From NCBI RefSeq assembly GCF_003797185.1, contig NZ_RKMH01000011.1, positions 62,001 to 126,000 of the forward strand: 64,000 bases of DNA, written 5' to 3'. The stretch's first letter is position 1; every line of letters begins with the position of its first letter. The translations under genes were made by a program, and so were the position numbers. This document shows, in pieces, positions 1 through 7,969 of this stretch. The stretch comes from Gordonia oryzae (GTDB lineage: Bacteria; Actinomycetota; Actinomycetes; Mycobacteriales; Mycobacteriaceae). The notes under the pieces were generated by a model. It was not told the DNA's origin and searched no databases. It saw only the letters and a list, made by a program, of their open reading frames with translations.

Positions 1-143
1 TCCTGGCGATCCCCGACACCCACGCGTTGGCGGCGGTGCTACCGCTGGGCAAGCCGGTCAGACAACTCACCCGGCTGCGGCGGGAACCGGTCGAGGACTT
101 TGTGACGCGAGAACGCTTCGACGGCAACGCGTTCACGCGATAG
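1..143 (+). CDS. Nitroreductase-family protein, C-terminal fragment (cut by window start)
   Basis: The reading frame enters from the left edge (first full codon at base 3) and ends at TAG 141-143, giving 46 residues. The segment contains the pattern ALAAVLPLGKPV, then LTRLRREPVEDFV and a final RFDG, which resembles the C-terminus of actinobacterial nitroreductase-family flavoproteins that act as FMN-dependent NAD(P)H oxidoreductases. The catalytic part lies outside the window, so the substrate cannot be inferred. The family call rests on the short PLG...RLRR...RFDG pattern only. Confidence 0.5.
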   Translation, partial: LAIPDTHALAAVLPLGKPVRQLTRLRREPVEDFVTRERFDGNAFTR

Positions 144-278
144 CCCGGCACCCCATGCTAGTTCACCGATTCCGTCAGTCGACAGATTCGGCATGGCGGT
201 CGTCGAACACCCGCCCGCGGGACGCGCGAGTATGTCAAACACCCTCGGCCCGGCCGTGATTGGACGATAATGTCTCGA

Positions 279-338
279 CCGGCACCGATCATTCCGGCAC
301 CAATCATTCCGGCCTCGATCAGTCCCGCACCGATCAGT
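279..338. repeat. Four tandem copies of a 15-bp repeat
   Basis: Four head-to-tail 15-bp units occur, each close to CCGGCACCGATCATT. The first two differ at one position and the last two are more diverged. The period is a multiple of three, so every frame stays open through it and apparent ORFs here have repetitive translations. It lies in a stretch without an intact gene. Confidence 0.8.
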
Positions 339-339
339 C

Positions 340-723
340 CAGTAGCGACTCGAAGGGCGAGTGGCAACGCCAGTTGAGAATCTCGAAGGCATGTACGCGC
401 TGATGCGGTAGGCGAACATGATCATGCACTTCTTCTCCTCGAGGACATCCCGACTCTCGCGAAAACAGTTGGTGTGGTGATCGATCTGGTCCTTGTCGAC
501 GTCCGTCTCCCACCCCCGTCCATGTGCAGGCCGGCATCGTCATTGCCGATGGCTCTCCCCCGACGCGCGTCGAGGAGCGGGTGCCCGAACACGTCGAGGT
601 GATGGAGAACGCCACGGGTGTCGATGATGCGGTGCCGGCGGCAGAACGGGCCATGTTTGGAGAGCATCGCTGCACCAGGCGCTCAAAGTCCTCGCGAGCG
701 TCGGGATGTTGGTGACCGACCAT
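340..723 (-). pseudogene. Possible decayed gene, family not recognised
   Basis: On the minus strand, protein-like segments run in consecutive order but in three different frames. The first begins MVGHQHPDAREDFERLVQR (from 723). The second continues MLSKHGPFCRRHRIIDTRG and reads on to GNDDAGLHMDGG (667 to about 515). The third reads DVDKDQIDHHTNCFRES through MIMFAYR (about 510 to 380). Together they look like one ancestral protein broken by two frameshifts, with no usable start-to-stop frame. I do not recognise the family. It could also be chance open frame in GC-rich DNA. Confidence 0.35.
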
Positions 724-801
724 CAGTTCGTTCGTCGGCTCGACCTCGCCGGAGGTTGTGCCGCAGTAATGATCACCGCCCGCGGCAGTCCGGTTGGGCG
801 T

Positions 802-2574
802 TCAGTTGACGGCATCCGCCAAGGCGTCGGCGGCGCGCACAAAGGCCAGATGCGACAAGGCCTGAGGGACGTTGCCCACCTGCCGCAGGTTGCGCGGGTC
901 GTATTCCTCGGAGAACAACCCGAGGTCGCTGGCGGTGCCGCAGGCCCGGGTCATCAATGTCTCGGCGTCCTCGACCCGCCCACTGCGAGCGTACTGTTCG
1001 ACGAGCCAGAACGTGCATGCCAAGAATGGGTGTTCGGTGCCCGCGACGCCGTCGACACCCGATTCGCAGCGGTAGCGGGCAACCAGTCCGTCGGGCATGA
1101 GGTCGCGTTCGATGCGCTCGACGCAGGCCAGCATCCGCGGATCGTCCGGCGCGCAGAAACCCACCTGCGGCAGTTGCAGTAACGCCGCGTCGACCTCATC
1201 GGTTCCCTCGTACTGGACGAAGTACCCGCCGTCAGGATCGACCATCCGTCTGTCGATCTCCGCGCGGAGTTCGTCACGGTGACGTTTCCACTTTTCGAGC
1301 GGGCCGGACAGTCCGAAGTCCTCGATCGCCTTGACCCCGCGGTCGAATGCGGCCCACCCCATCACCCGGGAATGGGTGAAGAATCTCGGCTGCCCACGCA
1401 TTTCCCAGATGCCCTGGTCGGGCTGGTCGAGGTAGGCCTCGACGCGTTTGAGCAGTTGCCGTTGCAGCGGCCACGAGTAGTCGGTCTCCGGGAGACCCGC
1501 GTCGCGCGCGGCATGCAGAGCGCACATCACCTCGCCGAGCGTGTCGGCCTGAAACTGATCGACTGCGGCATTGCCGATCCGGACCGGGGCGGAGTCCTCA
1601 TAACCGGGCAGCGAGAGTTCACGCTCGGGGAGATCACGCTCTCCGGCAATGCCGTAGAGGATCTGGACCCGCGCGGGGTCGCCGGCGATCGCGCGCATCA
1701 ACCAGGTGCGCCAATGGTCGGCGACGTGGACGAAGCCGTGGCGGATCAGTACGTCGAGAGTCAGTGCGGCATCTCGCAGCCAGACATAGCGGTAGTCCCA
1801 GTTACGCTCTCCGCCAACCATTTCTGGTAGTGAGGTGGTCGCGGCTGCGACGATGCCCCCGGTATCGAGATTCGACAGGGCCCGCAGGGTGATCAACGAT
1901 CGGACGACCCGATCATGATGTGGACCATTATGCTCGATGTGTCCGGCCCACTGTGTCCACCATTGTCTGGTCTCCAACAGAGCCGCGTCGACGTCGAGAG
2001 CGTCGGGCTGGGGTGTGTAGGAGTGGAACCAGGTCAACACAAGGTCGCGGTGATCGCAGGCCGCGACAGCGAAGTCCGCGCGGTGAACCTGATCGGTGGC
2101 ATGCAAGGCGACGCCGCGGATAAGGACGGCGTCGGGGCCGGCGATTGCGAGCAGTCCCGGCTGTTCACCGTCGCTGACCTGGCGGACCCATGGAACCGCC
2201 CGCGCATAGTCAAAGCGCATGCGCAGGGAGGTGGTGAACTCCACGGTGCCGGTGATCCCGACCACCCGGCGGACCAGATCGACGCGACCGCCGTTGATCG
2301 GCATGAATTCGTGCACCTCGGCGATACCGGATTCGGTTTCCCACCGCGTGACGAGGATCATCGTGTCCCCGTCGTAATGGCGGTCGGCCACGGTCGCCTC
2401 ACCCGTCGGCTTCAGCGACCAGCTGCCGTGTTCGTGCGAGCCAAGCAGGGCGGCGAAGATCGACGGTGAATCCAAACGTGGCACGCACAGCCAGTCCACG
2501 CGTCCGAACCGGGAGATCAGGGCCCCAGTCCGGCAGTCACCAACAAATCCGTAGTCCTCGATGCGGGTGGTCAT
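802..2574 (-). CDS. Glycoside hydrolase family 15 protein (trehalase/glucoamylase-like)
   Basis: A 590-residue protein, the usual length for actinobacterial GH15 enzymes. The N-terminus MTTRIEDYGFVGDCRTGAL followed by GRVDWLCVPRLDSPS is the family's N-terminal beta-sandwich signature. The (alpha/alpha)6 barrel carries GERNWDYRYVWLRDAA, GIWEMRGQPRFFTHSRVM (a catalytic-region Trp-Glu) and, near the end, EHPFLACTFWLVEQY and LFSEEYDP. Mycobacterial members hydrolyse trehalose, and others cleave alpha-glucosides. The start was set at ATG 2574 because homology begins there; an upstream in-frame start at 2718 would run through a long hairpin. No signal peptide is visible, so it is probably cytoplasmic. 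Divergently, the broken zwf gene starts at 2743. Confidence 0.9.
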   Translation of the reverse strand: MTTRIEDYGFVGDCRTGALISRFGRVDWLCVPRLDSPSIFAALLGSHEHGSWSLKPTGEATVADRHYDGDTMILVTRWETESGIAEVHEFMPINGGRVDLVRRVVGITGTVEFTTSLRMRFDYARAVPWVRQVSDGEQPGLLAIAGPDAVLIRGVALHATDQVHRADFAVAACDHRDLVLTWFHSYTPQPDALDVDAALLETRQWWTQWAGHIEHNGPHHDRVVRSLITLRALSNLDTGGIVAAATTSLPEMVGGERNWDYRYVWLRDAALTLDVLIRHGFVHVADHWRTWLMRAIAGDPARVQILYGIAGERDLPERELSLPGYEDSAPVRIGNAAVDQFQADTLGEVMCALHAARDAGLPETDYSWPLQRQLLKRVEAYLDQPDQGIWEMRGQPRFFTHSRVMGWAAFDRGVKAIEDFGLSGPLEKWKRHRDELRAEIDRRMVDPDGGYFVQYEGTDEVDAALLQLPQVGFCAPDDPRMLACVERIERDLMPDGLVARYRCESGVDGVAGTEHPFLACTFWLVEQYARSGRVEDAETLMTRACGTASDLGLFSEEYDPRNLRQVGNVPQALSHLAFVRAADALADAVN

Positions 2575-2627
2575 CAGACGATTCTTCCCTGCGTCGGTCC
2601 GCTCAGGGGAGTACTCAGCTCGAGTCG

Positions 2628-2685
2628 GTCCAACGCCTACTCGCATCCGCACCTGCGCCGATGCGGGTGCGAGTAGGCGTCGGAC
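2628..2685. repeat. Long inverted repeat (24-bp arms, 10-nt loop)
   Basis: Arms 2628-2651 and 2662-2685 are complementary at 22 of 24 positions around a 10-nt loop. The core arm is CGCCTACTCGCA. It sits in the space between the divergent GH15 and zwf-remnant starts. No T-tract follows on either side, so it does not look like an ordinary terminator. It may be a regulatory hairpin or a REP-like palindrome. Confidence 0.8.
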
Positions 2686-2742
2686 GAGGTATGCCGCGTC
2701 CACCGGTTCGGTGTTCACCGGACATGGTCACCGGGAGAGGCC

Positions 2743-3561
2743 ATGCCGAAGACCGCCCTGATCCTCCTCGGAGCCACCGGTGATGTGACCAACGACGAGG
2801 ATCTCGGGGTGGGGGCGCGCAGAGTTCAATCGCGGGCGCTGGCGCAGTGCGGGACATGATGCGGAGCCACCTGATGTACCCGCTCGTCGTGGTGGCGATG
2901 GATTGGCCGGCGACACTCGGAGAACATGACCTGCGTGATGTGACGGGCGCGGCGCCGCGGGCGACGTAGATCTGGGACGGCGACGCGCTCGCCATCGCCG
3001 TCGGGGGCGCTACACCGCGGGAGAAGTCGACGGCAAACGGGCTGCCGTCCTGCGTCGATGAGAAGGGCGTCGGCCCCGCGCGGAACACCGAGATGCCGGC
3101 CGAGGCCACGTCCGGCGCGCGCACCCCGCTGGGATGGGGTGCCGTTCCCGTTGCGCTCCGGCAAGGCCCTGGCTCCGCCGGTCACGGCGATAGCGCTGAC
3201 GTTCCGCCCAGTGCGACATCTACCCGAGCAGTTCGGCGCCGAGGTGGCACCGAATGTGTTGCGGCTCAGGCTGGGTCCAAATGTGATGAACGCGCAACTG
3301 AAAATCCACGACGGCACCAACCCGTTCGCCGTCAAGACCATCGACTTCAACGCAGACCTCGGCCATATGTCGCTCCGGGCCTACGCCGAGGTGCTCTCGG
3401 GTATCCTTGACGACGACGCCACCCTCGCGGTCCGCGGCGACGCGGCCGAACAATGCTGGCGCATCGTGCAACCGGTGATCGACGCGTGGGAGGCAAACAA
3501 GGTGCCGCTGGAAAATTACTCCGCGGGCAGTTCGAGCCCGCAGTCCTGGCGCGGACTCTGA
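2743..3561 (+). pseudogene. zwf: Glucose-6-phosphate dehydrogenase, heavily decayed
   Basis: The remnant begins with a good ribosome binding site (GGGAGAGG) and the Rossmann start MPKTALILLGATGDVT. The next recognisable segment already corresponds to mid-protein (AGAVRDMMRSHL, then PATLGEHDLRD), so most of the NADP-binding half is deleted. Frames then switch several times and an in-frame TAG occurs near 2966. Later segments RYTAGEVDGK, GPARNTEMPAE and GVPFPLRSGKALAPP are standard Zwf motifs. The C-terminus from about 3250 is intact, ending in WRIVQPVIDAWE, NYSAGSS and a TGA at 3559. The frames plus the deletion exclude a working enzyme. The start, its ribosome site and the intact end suggest fairly recent loss. 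Confidence 0.85.
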
Positions 3562-3571
3562 GGGCATCGGC

Positions 3572-4054
3572 ATGAAGTCGACAGCCCGCCTGCAGATCGC
3601 CGATGTGACAGTCCACTTCGATGTCGCCTCGGAGGTTGCATTCGACTATCTCAGCGACCCCGGACGCCGCGCCGAATGGCAGGCCAGCCTGCTCCGAGTA
3701 ACCGACGAGGCCGATGTGGGCGAACCGGGTGCTACCGGCTCGAGTTGGATCGACATCACCGCGGTCCCCTTCGTCCGGCCGGCGATGGAGGTCGTGGAGA
3801 GCCGCCGCGCACAGCGCTGGCGCGAGATCGGACGGTGGGGGCCGGTCGACGCGGCACTGACTCTCGACTTCGAGGCGCAGGGTAAGTATTCGACGCTCGT
3901 GCGGGCACGTGCCCATCTGACCGTGCCGATGCTCGCCGCACCCGGTTTGCTCGGTGTCCGCGTCCTCGCTCCCGCCGCGCTTGCCGCGGATCTCCGCACT
4001 GCGGCAAGGCTTCTCCGAGACAGTCAGATAACCGACCATCGCCAGGATGCATGA
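3572..4054 (+). CDS. SRPBCC-family (polyketide cyclase/START-like) protein
   Basis: A 160-residue protein with the START/SRPBCC fold pattern: an N-terminal strand (LQIADVTVHFDVAS), the helix motif VAFDYLSDPGRRAEWQ, then alternating strands and a long C-terminal helix. Such proteins bind hydrophobic ligands in a deep cavity, and no catalytic residues can be assigned. Its stop overlaps the ATG of the next gene (ATGATGA at 4051), so the two are probably co-translated. It follows the zwf remnant by 10 bp and may once have belonged to that transcription unit. Confidence 0.7.
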   Translation: MKSTARLQIADVTVHFDVASEVAFDYLSDPGRRAEWQASLLRVTDEADVGEPGATGSSWIDITAVPFVRPAMEVVESRRAQRWREIGRWGPVDAALTLDFEAQGKYSTLVRARAHLTVPMLAAPGLLGVRVLAPAALAADLRTAARLLRDSQITDHRQDA

Positions 4055-4428
4055 TGAGCGACCGACCACGACTCACCCCGGACGCCACCCATCCGATCAC
4101 CGTCGAACCGACACCCGGTCGGGTACGGGTATGGCTGGGCGAGCAACTCATTGCCGACACCACGCACGCGATGACGGTGCGGGAGGCCACTTATCCACCG
4201 GTGCAGTATATTCCGCGTGATGACGTCGTCGCCGACGTGCTTACCGCGAGTGGACACGGCACATACTGCCCGTACAAGGGTGACGCCGGCTACCACGGTC
4301 TGCGCGGCGCTGATGGTACCGAGGCCCCGAACAAGGCATGGTTCTATGCCGACCCCTATCGGGCGGTCGCTGAGATTGCCGATCATCTCGCCTTCTATCC
4401 CGATGCGGTACGCGTAGAGGTCGAGTGA
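4051..4428 (+). CDS. DUF427 domain protein
   Basis: A 125-residue protein. The segment RVRVWLGEQLIADTTHAMTV, then PPVQYIPRDDV and YCPYKGDAGYH, followed by NKAWFYADPY, matches the DUF427 pattern, with a conserved CPYKG motif near residue 70. The biochemical role of the family is unsettled. It overlaps the preceding SRPBCC gene by 4 bp, indicating translational coupling. A second in-frame ATG lies at 4054. Confidence 0.8.
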   Translation: MMSDRPRLTPDATHPITVEPTPGRVRVWLGEQLIADTTHAMTVREATYPPVQYIPRDDVVADVLTASGHGTYCPYKGDAGYHGLRGADGTEAPNKAWFYADPYRAVAEIADHLAFYPDAVRVEVE

Positions 4429-4649
4429 AGTCCGAAATGATTGTCCACAACTATTGCGAAATGACCGCGAGCAGATAGATCACGGCGGCGGCCAGATCAG
4501 GATGCGGGGAACGCTGCGGAAGGGCCGTCGGGACTCGGCCGAGAGGGTGGTCGTGGATGCGAATCCGACGAAGGCGCGGACCGCGACAACGATGTTGAGA
4601 CCCATCGAGCCGGGGTCGATGTGCGAGGTGAAGGCCGCCGAGTATCCGG

Positions 4650-5156
4650 CCCCGCGGCGACTGATCACCAACCACAACAGCATCCACGCCCGGGCGCTGT
4701 TCGCGCTGTCGCGCGCCGGGTATCTGCCGAAGTCGTTCGTCTCGGTCACCAACTCCGGCAAGGCGCCAACGCTGGCGCTGATCGTGCCCGGCGTCATCGG
4801 ACTCGGCCTGTCGCTGACCGGTGAGGGCGCGATGCTGCTGACCACGGCGGTCTTCGAGGGTCGCGCTCAGCTACATGCTGATGGTGACCAGCCAAATCGT
4901 CCTGCGCGTCCGCGAGCCACAACCGCCGCGCCCCTACCGCACTCCCGGCGGCATCGTCACCACCTCGTTCACCCTCGTCGTCGCCGTCCTGGCGGTCGTC
5001 GCGACCTTCCTCATCGACATCACCGCCACCGGCGCTCTGATCGTGTTCGCCGTGATCATGGGCTATTTTGGCTTCTACAGCCGCAAGCGGCTCGTCTTCG
5101 CCACCGCCGACGAAGAGTTCCAGGCCATTCCCGACGCCGAAGAAGGACTCTCGTGA
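4650..5156 (+). pseudogene. Ethanolamine permease (APC family), truncated and frameshifted
   Basis: Only the C-terminal part of an APC-superfamily permease is left. It begins about LITNHNSIHARALFALSRAGYL (split here as LITNHNSI and RALFALSRAGYLPK), continues through APTLALIVPGVIGLGLSLTG to LLTTAVF, then shifts frame near 4860. The new frame reads YMLMVTSQIVLRVREPQ, three hydrophobic helices and a cytoplasmic tail ending EEFQAIPDAEEGLS at TGA 5154-5156. The stop overlaps the GTG of eutB, so permease and lyase once formed a coupled operon. With no N-terminal half it cannot transport. The 4429-4649 stretch just upstream shows no recognisable coding sequence. Confidence 0.8.
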
Positions 5157-6559
5157 CCTACCGTCAGACACTGCGCGGACAGACCTACACCTTCGCCGAC
5201 CTCGTCGAGGTGCTGGCCAAGGCCACGCCCGCACGATCCGGCGACGAGCTGGCCGGGTGCGCCGCGGAGTCCGACGCCGAGCGGGCAGCCGCCGCCTGGG
5301 TGCTCGCCGACCTCCCCCTGAAGGTGTTCCTCGAACAGATGGTGGTGCCGTACGAGTCCGACGAGGTCACCCGGCTGATCGTCGACACCCACGACCGCGA
5401 GGCCTTCGCGCCGGTATCGCACCTGACCGTCGGCGGGATGCGGGACTGGTTGCTCGAGCAGGTCGGCGATCCGGACGGCCCGCGTCGGCTGCGCGCCGTC
5501 TCACCCGGGCTGACCCCAGAAATGGTTGCGGCAGTGAGCAAACTGATGCGCAACCAGGACCTGATCGCCGTCGCCCGTCGCATCGAGGTGATCTCGGCGT
5601 TCCGCACGACCATCGGATTGCCGGGCCGGCTGGCGACACGGCTACAGCCCAACCATCCGACCGACGATCCGCGCGGCATCGCCGCCGGGCTGCTCGACGG
5701 ATTGCTGCTCGGTTGTGGTGACGCGGTGGTCGGGATCAACCCGGCGACCGACTCACCGCTCGCCACCGCCACCCTGCTGAAATTGCTCGACGAGGTCCGT
5801 ACCCGCTTCGACATTCCGATGCAGTCGTGTGTGCTCTCGCACGTGACCACCACCATCGGGCTCATCGAGGAGGGCGCGCCGGTCGACCTGGTCTTCCAGT
5901 CCGTCGCCGGAACCGAACGTGCCAACCGCGGATTCGGCGTCGACCTCGCCGTGCTGCGCGAAGCCAACGAAGCCGGACGATCATTGAGGCGTGGCACGGT
6001 CGGCGACAATGTCATGTACCTGGAAACCGGTCAGGGGTCCGCACTGTCAGCGGGCGCGCACCTGGGCACCGGGGGTCGGCCGGTTGATCAGCAGACCCTG
6101 GAGACCCGCTCGTATGCGGTGGCCCGGGCACTGGACCCACTCCTGGTCAACACCGTCGTTGGATTCATCGGGCCGGAATACCTGTTCGACGGCAAGCAGA
6201 TCATCCGCGCCGGCCTCGAGGATCACTTCTGCGGCACGCTCCTCGGCCTGCCGATGGGTGTCGATGTCTGCTACACCAACCATGCCGAGGCCGATCAGAA
6301 CGACATGGACACCCTGCTGAGCCTGCTCGGCCTGGCGGGCTGCCCGTTCGTCATCACCGTGCCCGGCGCCGACGACATCATGCTGGGCTATCAGAGCCTG
6401 TCCTTTCACGACGTGCTCTACCTGCGCGAGGTGATGGGACTGCGCGCCGCACCGGAATTCGAGGCATGGATGCAGACCATCGGCATGGCCGACGAGGGCG
6501 GACGGGTCACCCCCCTCGATCCACACACCTCACCGCTGCGCGGACTGGCCGCCTCATGA
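5153..6559 (+). CDS. eutB: Ethanolamine ammonia-lyase, large subunit
   Basis: A 468-residue protein, close to the usual 450-470. EutB binds ethanolamine and, with EutC and adenosylcobalamin, converts it to acetaldehyde and ammonia. The start YRQTLRGQTYTFADLVEVL, the segment LPGRLATRLQPNHPTDDPRG, then GTERANRGFGVDL, YLETGQGSALSA and CYTNHAEADQNDMD are family hallmarks of the TIM-barrel active site. GTG 5153 was chosen because the protein's homology starts there and it overlaps the permease stop (GTGA); the same frame stays open to 4454 through unrelated sequence. eutC follows with an ATGA overlap. No microcompartment genes and no EutA reactivase are visible nearby. Confidence 0.95.
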   Translation: MTYRQTLRGQTYTFADLVEVLAKATPARSGDELAGCAAESDAERAAAAWVLADLPLKVFLEQMVVPYESDEVTRLIVDTHDREAFAPVSHLTVGGMRDWLLEQVGDPDGPRRLRAVSPGLTPEMVAAVSKLMRNQDLIAVARRIEVISAFRTTIGLPGRLATRLQPNHPTDDPRGIAAGLLDGLLLGCGDAVVGINPATDSPLATATLLKLLDEVRTRFDIPMQSCVLSHVTTTIGLIEEGAPVDLVFQSVAGTERANRGFGVDLAVLREANEAGRSLRRGTVGDNVMYLETGQGSALSAGAHLGTGGRPVDQQTLETRSYAVARALDPLLVNTVVGFIGPEYLFDGKQIIRAGLEDHFCGTLLGLPMGVDVCYTNHAEADQNDMDTLLSLLGLAGCPFVITVPGADDIMLGYQSLSFHDVLYLREVMGLRAAPEFEAWMQTIGMADEGGRVTPLDPHTSPLRGLAAS

Positions 6560-7332
6560 GCACCGGCAACACCCCCGCCCACGACCCGTGGGATCCGATG
6601 CGGCGCACCACACAGGCACGAATCGGATTGCAGCGCAGCGGATATACCCTTTCGACGCGCGATGTACTCAGCTTCCAGGCCGATCACGCCGCCGCCCGCG
6701 ACGCCGTCCACACCCGGATGGATATCAACACCGTTGGCAAGGGACTGCGGGAGTTGGGTTTCGATGAGCCGATCGCGGTGACCAGCCGCGCCTCCTCCCG
6801 CGCCGAATACTTGCGTCGACCCGACCTCGGCCGGATGCCCGCGGATCTGTCATCGATCGAGTCGTCGGGGGCCGACATCGGCATCGTCATTGCCGACGGA
6901 CTGTCGGCGACCGCCGTCGACACCCACGCCGTTGCCCTCGTCGACGCCCTGACATCTGTTCTACTGCCGCAATTCACCGTCGCACCACCGGTTCTCGCCT
7001 CGCAGGCCCGAGTGGCTCTCGGCGACCACATCGGCGAAGCACTCGGTGTGGAGACGCTGATCGTCATCATCGGCGAACGGCCGGGCCTATCGGTGGCCGA
7101 CAGTCTCGGGATCTACCTCACGTATGCGCCCGAGCCGGGTCGGCGTGACTCCGAACGCAATTGCATCTCCAACATCCACCCGCCCGACGGTCTCGGGTAC
7201 GCCGACGCCGCCCGGATCGTCGCGGCGCTGGTGACCGGCGCCCGGCAACTCGGCGCGTCCGGTGTAGCCCTCAAGGACACCTCCGCGGGCGAGGCCGCGG
7301 AGGTTTCGGCGGAGCACTCGGGGCTCACCTGA
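6556..7332 (+). CDS. eutC: Ethanolamine ammonia-lyase, small subunit
   Basis: A 258-residue protein that overlaps the end of eutB by 4 bp (ATGA), consistent with stoichiometric synthesis of the heterodimer. The segment TQARIGLQRSGYTLSTRDVL, then DHAAARDAVHTRMD, IGIVIADGLSATAVDTHAV and ERPGLSVADSLGIYLTY are typical EutC features, including a cobalamin-contacting loop. SERNCISNIHPPDGLGY near the C-terminus is also conserved. Sequence before MRRTTQARIG is variable in the family. With the permease broken, substrate would have to enter by diffusion or another carrier. Confidence 0.95.
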   Translation: MSTGNTPAHDPWDPMRRTTQARIGLQRSGYTLSTRDVLSFQADHAAARDAVHTRMDINTVGKGLRELGFDEPIAVTSRASSRAEYLRRPDLGRMPADLSSIESSGADIGIVIADGLSATAVDTHAVALVDALTSVLLPQFTVAPPVLASQARVALGDHIGEALGVETLIVIIGERPGLSVADSLGIYLTYAPEPGRRDSERNCISNIHPPDGLGYADAARIVAALVTGARQLGASGVALKDTSAGEAAEVSAEHSGLT

Positions 7333-7363
7333 GCGCACGCCGGGTGGGTCGAACCAGCACCCG

Positions 7364-7893
7364 TCAGACGACCACGCGAAATGCCTCGTCGGCGATCTCC
7401 AGTGTTCGCGCGATGTCGTCGCGAGTGAGGGCGGCATTGATGAAGTGGTTGTGGTGAGAGGTCAGAAATACTCCGCGCCGGACGCATTCGGCGATCCAGC
7501 GCTGATGCAACACCAGTGACGGGTCATCGGCGATGCGGAGATAGAACAGCGCAGGCTCACCGGAGGCCACCAACGTCAGGCCGTGTCCGGCGGCGACGTC
7601 GACGAGACCTTCCGTCAACAAGGAGCCCAGTTCGCGGAACAACGCAGGCGCATCGAGTTCTTTGAGCTTGGCCATCGTCGCCATACCAGCGGCGAACGGA
7701 ATGGCGCTCATCCAATAGCTACCCGTGTAGGTGATACCGCTGACCGCCGACCGCAAGCTATCCCGGCCGCACAGCGCGGAGACGTTGTAGCCGTTGGCGA
7801 TCGCCTTGCAGAAGCAAATGAGAACAGCGGAGAATCCATAGTGGTGGTCGCTGCCGGCAAGGTCGAGCCGAAAGCTGGACGCGGTTAGCTCAT
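7364..7893 (-). pseudogene. Class III aminotransferase, 5'-truncated
   Basis: The minus-strand frame contains the C-terminal half of a PLP-dependent class III aminotransferase: FRLDLAGSDHHYGF, then CFCKAIANGYNVSALCGRD (its Lys being the expected PLP lysine), TYTGSYWMSAIPFAAGMA and a C-terminal domain ending EIADEAFRVVV. The N-terminal half with the cofactor phosphate-binding segment is missing. Upstream of about 7893 the frame becomes unrelated and runs into the divergent MFS gene's leader. It looks like the breakpoint of a deletion or insertion next to the ethanolamine genes. Confidence 0.75.
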
Positions 7894-7969
7894 CATGAAA
7901 ATCTGGACATGCGTACAGGTCTTTCGATCGCGTAACCCACACACTGTGTGGAGAGGACGGAGAGATGCG

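Larger units (their letters stand above)
144..801. other. Gene-poor stretch with repeat and gene remnants
   Basis: Between the nitroreductase-like end and the GH15 stop codon I see no intact gene. The stretch holds the 15-bp repeat array and the minus-strand remnant listed separately. The remaining short open frames overlap on both strands and have arginine- and serine-rich compositions typical of non-coding GC-rich DNA. Confidence 0.6.

Noticed and set aside
4454..5152. In-frame fusion of permease-like sequence to EutB
   Set aside because: The upstream frame matches the permease only to about 4860 and then is out of frame with it. EutB has its own GTG overlapping the permease stop, so this is not a real fusion.
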